Part shown: positions 61,924-64,000 of the stretch, one piece after another
Numbering within the stretch: position 1 is the stretch's first letter
Layout: each line of letters opens with the position of its first letter
Assembly: GCA_036323355.1 (NCBI GenBank)
Contig: AP028876.1
Coordinates: 2,108,001-2,172,000, forward strand
DNA length: 64,000 nucleotides
Source of the DNA: Gottschalkiaceae bacterium SANA
GTDB lineage: Bacteria > Bacillota > Clostridia > Tissierellales > GPF-1
Reading direction: 5' to 3'
The notes under the pieces: generated by a model
What the model was told of the DNA's origin: nothing
The model's input: only the letters and a program-made list of their open reading frames with translations
The model's database searches: none
Made by a program: the position numbers and the translations under genes

Positions 61924-63021
61924 TTATGATGTCTTTTGTGTTTTTCTTTTCTTGGTTCGATACATAATCGTATCCGCTTTCTTTATCAATAATTCGGCGG
62001 AACAGCAATCTTCTGGATAGTTTGCATATCCAATGCTAACCCCTAAAAACGATATTTGATTTTCAAAAGTAGCATGAATTCGTTCTTCAAAATTTTCTAT
62101 AAATTCATCAACATTTTTTTCTTTATAAATACAAATAAACTCATCACCGGACATCCGATAAAATTGCCCCGATCCATGAATGGCAGCCATCGTTGCTTTC
62201 GAAAAGCTGTTTAGATATCGATCCCCTTCATCATGTCCAAATCGATCATTGATACTTTTAAAATCATCGAGATCCATATAGATCAGGTTGAATGACTCTC
62301 CCTGATTAATTAATTTATCCACATCCAGAAAAAGAGAAAGCCGATTGTTAGCTCCTGTCAGATTATCCGAATACGCCAGCTTTCTTAACGAGTTGATACT
62401 TTTTGAATCCTGAACAATGAGGTACAAGAGCCAATATAGCAAAACGATAATTGCAATCAATAAAAATACTGACACAAGCCCTAGTCGAGCTGACACGCTC
62501 TCGATCAAGCCAAAGCGTATCCACAAGACACAAAAGAATAGAATCCCACTTAATGCGATTAAAAGTCGCCCCAAGCGAACTGGAAGTCCCTGAAGAATGA
62601 AAATAAATTGACCCTTGATAAATTTAACAACGAAAAAGGTGCTGATTAAAAAAATGCCGGATTGCACAACGAACACCATGCCATTGTTGCGAACTCCGAG
62701 CAAACCCACAACGATGCATACGGCTATAGAATTAACCAACAGAGAATGCATATAGGAAAAAAGCATCACGGAAGCCATTCGATCCCATTTTTCTTCATAC
62801 AAAGACAAAAGAGGAATCAAAAACAAAAAGCCTCTAAATACGGCCAAGGTTTCTTGTCCCTTGATCCCCGACATCCAAATCCCAAGAAAGCGAATTCCGA
62901 TGACGCAAAGAAACAACCAGAAAATTGTTAAAGCATTTGAATATTTTTTGCGTGCACACAAATGTGTCGTAAATAAATTGATAAAAAGAATTTCAAAAGC
63001 AATTAAATTCACAGCTTCCAT
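61924..63021 (-). CDS. Membrane-bound GGDEF protein (SGDEF)
   Basis: N-terminal membrane part of about 195 residues with six to seven helices (resembling a 7TM receptor type), then GGDEF from about 215 with YMDLDDFKSINDRFGHDEGD and active-site stretch YRMSGDEFICIY near residue 290. SGDEF in place of GGDEF is tolerated in several active cyclases. 365 residues. AAGGAG upstream. A TTGACA/AATAAT promoter lies at 63052-63080. Confidence 0.88.
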   Translation of the reverse strand: MEAVNLIAFEILFINLFTTHLCARKKYSNALTIFWLFLCVIGIRFLGIWMSGIKGQETLAVFRGFLFLIPLLSLYEEKWDRMASVMLFSYMHSLLVNSIAVCIVVGLLGVRNNGMVFVVQSGIFLISTFFVVKFIKGQFIFILQGLPVRLGRLLIALSGILFFCVLWIRFGLIESVSARLGLVSVFLLIAIIVLLYWLLYLIVQDSKSINSLRKLAYSDNLTGANNRLSLFLDVDKLINQGESFNLIYMDLDDFKSINDRFGHDEGDRYLNSFSKATMAAIHGSGQFYRMSGDEFICIYKEKNVDEFIENFEERIHATFENQISFLGVSIGYANYPEDCCSAELLIKKADTIMYRTKKRKTQKTS

Positions 63022-63051
63022 CCACCATCCACTCCTTTTTCTGTTAATTTA

Positions 63052-63080
63052 ATTATTCTCCATAATTAAACAACTGTCAA
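63052..63080 (-). promoter_or_regulatory. Promoter of membrane GGDEF gene
   Basis: Minus strand: TTGACA (63075-63080), 17-base spacer, AATAAT (63052-63057), 30 bases upstream of the ATG. Confidence 0.6.
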
Positions 63081-63180
63081 AACATTTTTGCTATTTTACT
63101 TGCTTGACCAGTGATTTGTTTATATTTTTATAACAAATCGTACTTTCCTATCATTTTAGTTTTAAATAAACGGTCAAAAA

Positions 63181-63207
63181 AAAAGGGCCTCATATAGAAC
63201 CCTTTTT
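63181..63207. terminator. Terminator after aminotransferase
   Basis: AAAAGGG/CCCTTTT arms around a 12-base loop with A and T runs on both sides; works in the minus direction for the aminotransferase gene. Confidence 0.7.
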
Positions 63208-63231
63208 TTCCTACTCATTTTTTCTATTCAT

Positions 63232-64000
63232 TTATTGATATTCCTCATATAGTTTTCTAAATGAAGGCAATGATCTTTCTATTTGCTCTGGTTTTACACA
63301 ATAGGAGATCCGAATATGTCCTGGACAGCCAAAGTCATCCCCGGGAACCAATAACAAATCATATTTTTTTGCCTTCTCGCAGAATGCGTAAGCATCCGCT
63401 TCCAAGGATCGTGGGAATAAATAAAATGCACCTTCCGGTTTCACACACTGATAGCCAATCTCTTTTAAGGCCTTGTACAAGACATTGCGATTGTTTTCAT
63501 AAATGGAAATATCGGCAGTTTCCTCCACGCATTTAGCAACAACCTTTTGAAAAAAGCTTGGGGCACAAACGTAACTAAGTGCTCTTGCAGAACCAGCTAT
63601 AGCCGCAAAAATCTTTGGAAACTCAATCATTTCATTTGGTACAACAATATAACCAATGCGATCGCCCGGAAGAGAGAGGGACTTACTGTAAGAGTAGCAA
63701 ACAAAGGTATTGTTATAGTATTTCGGTAAATACGGCACCTTAATATCATCATAGACAATTTCTCGATAAGGTTCATCAGAAATCAAGAAAATCGGATGTC
63801 CGTATTCCGCAGATTTTTCTTCTAATCGTGCAACCAATTTTTGAATCGTCACTTCTGAATATACGGCTCCCGATGGATTATTGGGAGAATTCACAATAAT
63901 CGCCTTGGTCTTTTCATTAATCAACTTGTCAAACTCATCAAAGTTAATTTGAAAATTTTCAATGTTCGCAGGAACAACAATCAACTTTCCGCCAGCTGCT
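63232..64000 (-). CDS. PLP-dependent aminotransferase, N-terminus outside window (partial)
   Basis: Fold-type I (aspartate-aminotransferase-like) enzyme. The frame stays open to the window edge and the codons before the nominal start encode AAGGK, so the true start is further right. Visible: NSPNNPSGAVY near the start, SDEPYREIVYDD, the PLP Lys in SYSKSLSLPGDRIGY, and RISYCV at the C-terminus (Arg binds substrate carboxylate). About 255 of the expected 380-400 residues are present. Confidence 0.9.
   Translation of the reverse strand, partial: AAGGKLIVVPANIENFQINFDEFDKLINEKTKAIIVNSPNNPSGAVYSEVTIQKLVARLEEKSAEYGHPIFLISDEPYREIVYDDIKVPYLPKYYNNTFVCYSYSKSLSLPGDRIGYIVVPNEMIEFPKIFAAIAGSARALSYVCAPSFFQKVVAKCVEETADISIYENNRNVLYKALKEIGYQCVKPEGAFYLFPRSLEADAYAFCEKAKKYDLLLVPGDDFGCPGHIRISYCVKPEQIERSLPSFRKLYEEYQ

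Overview
The window looks like chromosomal DNA of a low-to-moderate GC, Gram-positive, probably anaerobic Clostridia-type Firmicute. Supporting signs are an S-box (SAM-I) riboswitch with an intrinsic terminator, Firmicute-style Shine-Dalgarno sites (GGAGG) with frequent GTG/TTG starts, a pst-phoU/phoBR cluster with an 11-bp-periodic Pho box, a LicR-type PTS operon, cobalamin-dependent methionine synthesis with a free-standing activation protein, a LarA-family racemase and a DUF134-Mrp pair. Genus-level assignment is not possible by eye. There is no CRISPR array, insertion sequence, integrase, phage gene or tRNA that I can see; this is mostly ordinary core and metabolic chromosome with a few degraded or unusual genes.

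Layout. 1-710: 5' end of a 16S rRNA gene on the minus strand with leader and three tandem consensus promoters. 714-4519: PEP carboxykinase, an orphan type IV prepilin and a C-terminally truncated amidohydrolase. 4627-5930: DUF134 and Mrp ATPase. 6043-12834: phosphate uptake and control (phoB-phoR, then Pho box-pstS-pstC-pstA-pstB-phoU). 12944-17493: zinc-type binding lipoprotein, YerC-like repressor, GH13 glycosidase, a PsiE/CorC-like fusion and phosphofructokinase. 17560-23857: a PAS/GGDEF/degenerate-EAL protein, plsY, a pseudouridine synthase, DUF502, a 2H phosphoesterase, mnmA and DUF2164. 23879-27071: larA-aminotransferase operon and a Dph6-like ATPase. 27338-31805: an AraC-type regulator fused to a degenerate GGDEF domain, DUF89, a flavin reductase and a GAF-GGDEF protein. 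31891-39424: P-loop kinase, Ca2+ ATPase, MFS carrier, old yellow enzyme, VOC protein and a serine-hydrolase pseudogene. 39608-41880: DEAD-box helicase and DegV.

41933-46110 is a SAM-riboswitch operon metF - activation protein - metH. 46289-50761 is a PTS operon (IIC, LicR-type regulator, IIB, IIA) ending in a protein made only of the C-terminal region of RarA/MgsA. 51029-56022: YczE-like membrane protein and a MacAB-like efflux set (HlyD, FtsX permease, ATPase). 56333-59954: cobO with an alpha/alpha-barrel protein, then a MATE pump and its TetR repressor behind a promoter with two near-identical palindromic operators. 60016-64000: DbpA-type helicase, a small basic protein, a membrane GGDEF protein and a truncated-by-window aminotransferase.

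How parts work together: the Pho genes form a sensor-regulator-transporter loop; metF/activation/metH form a B12-dependent methionine branch for which cobO can supply adenosylcobalamin-type chemistry elsewhere; four GGDEF-domain proteins (two apparently competent, one unusual SGDEF or degenerate form each) imply active cyclic-di-GMP signalling.
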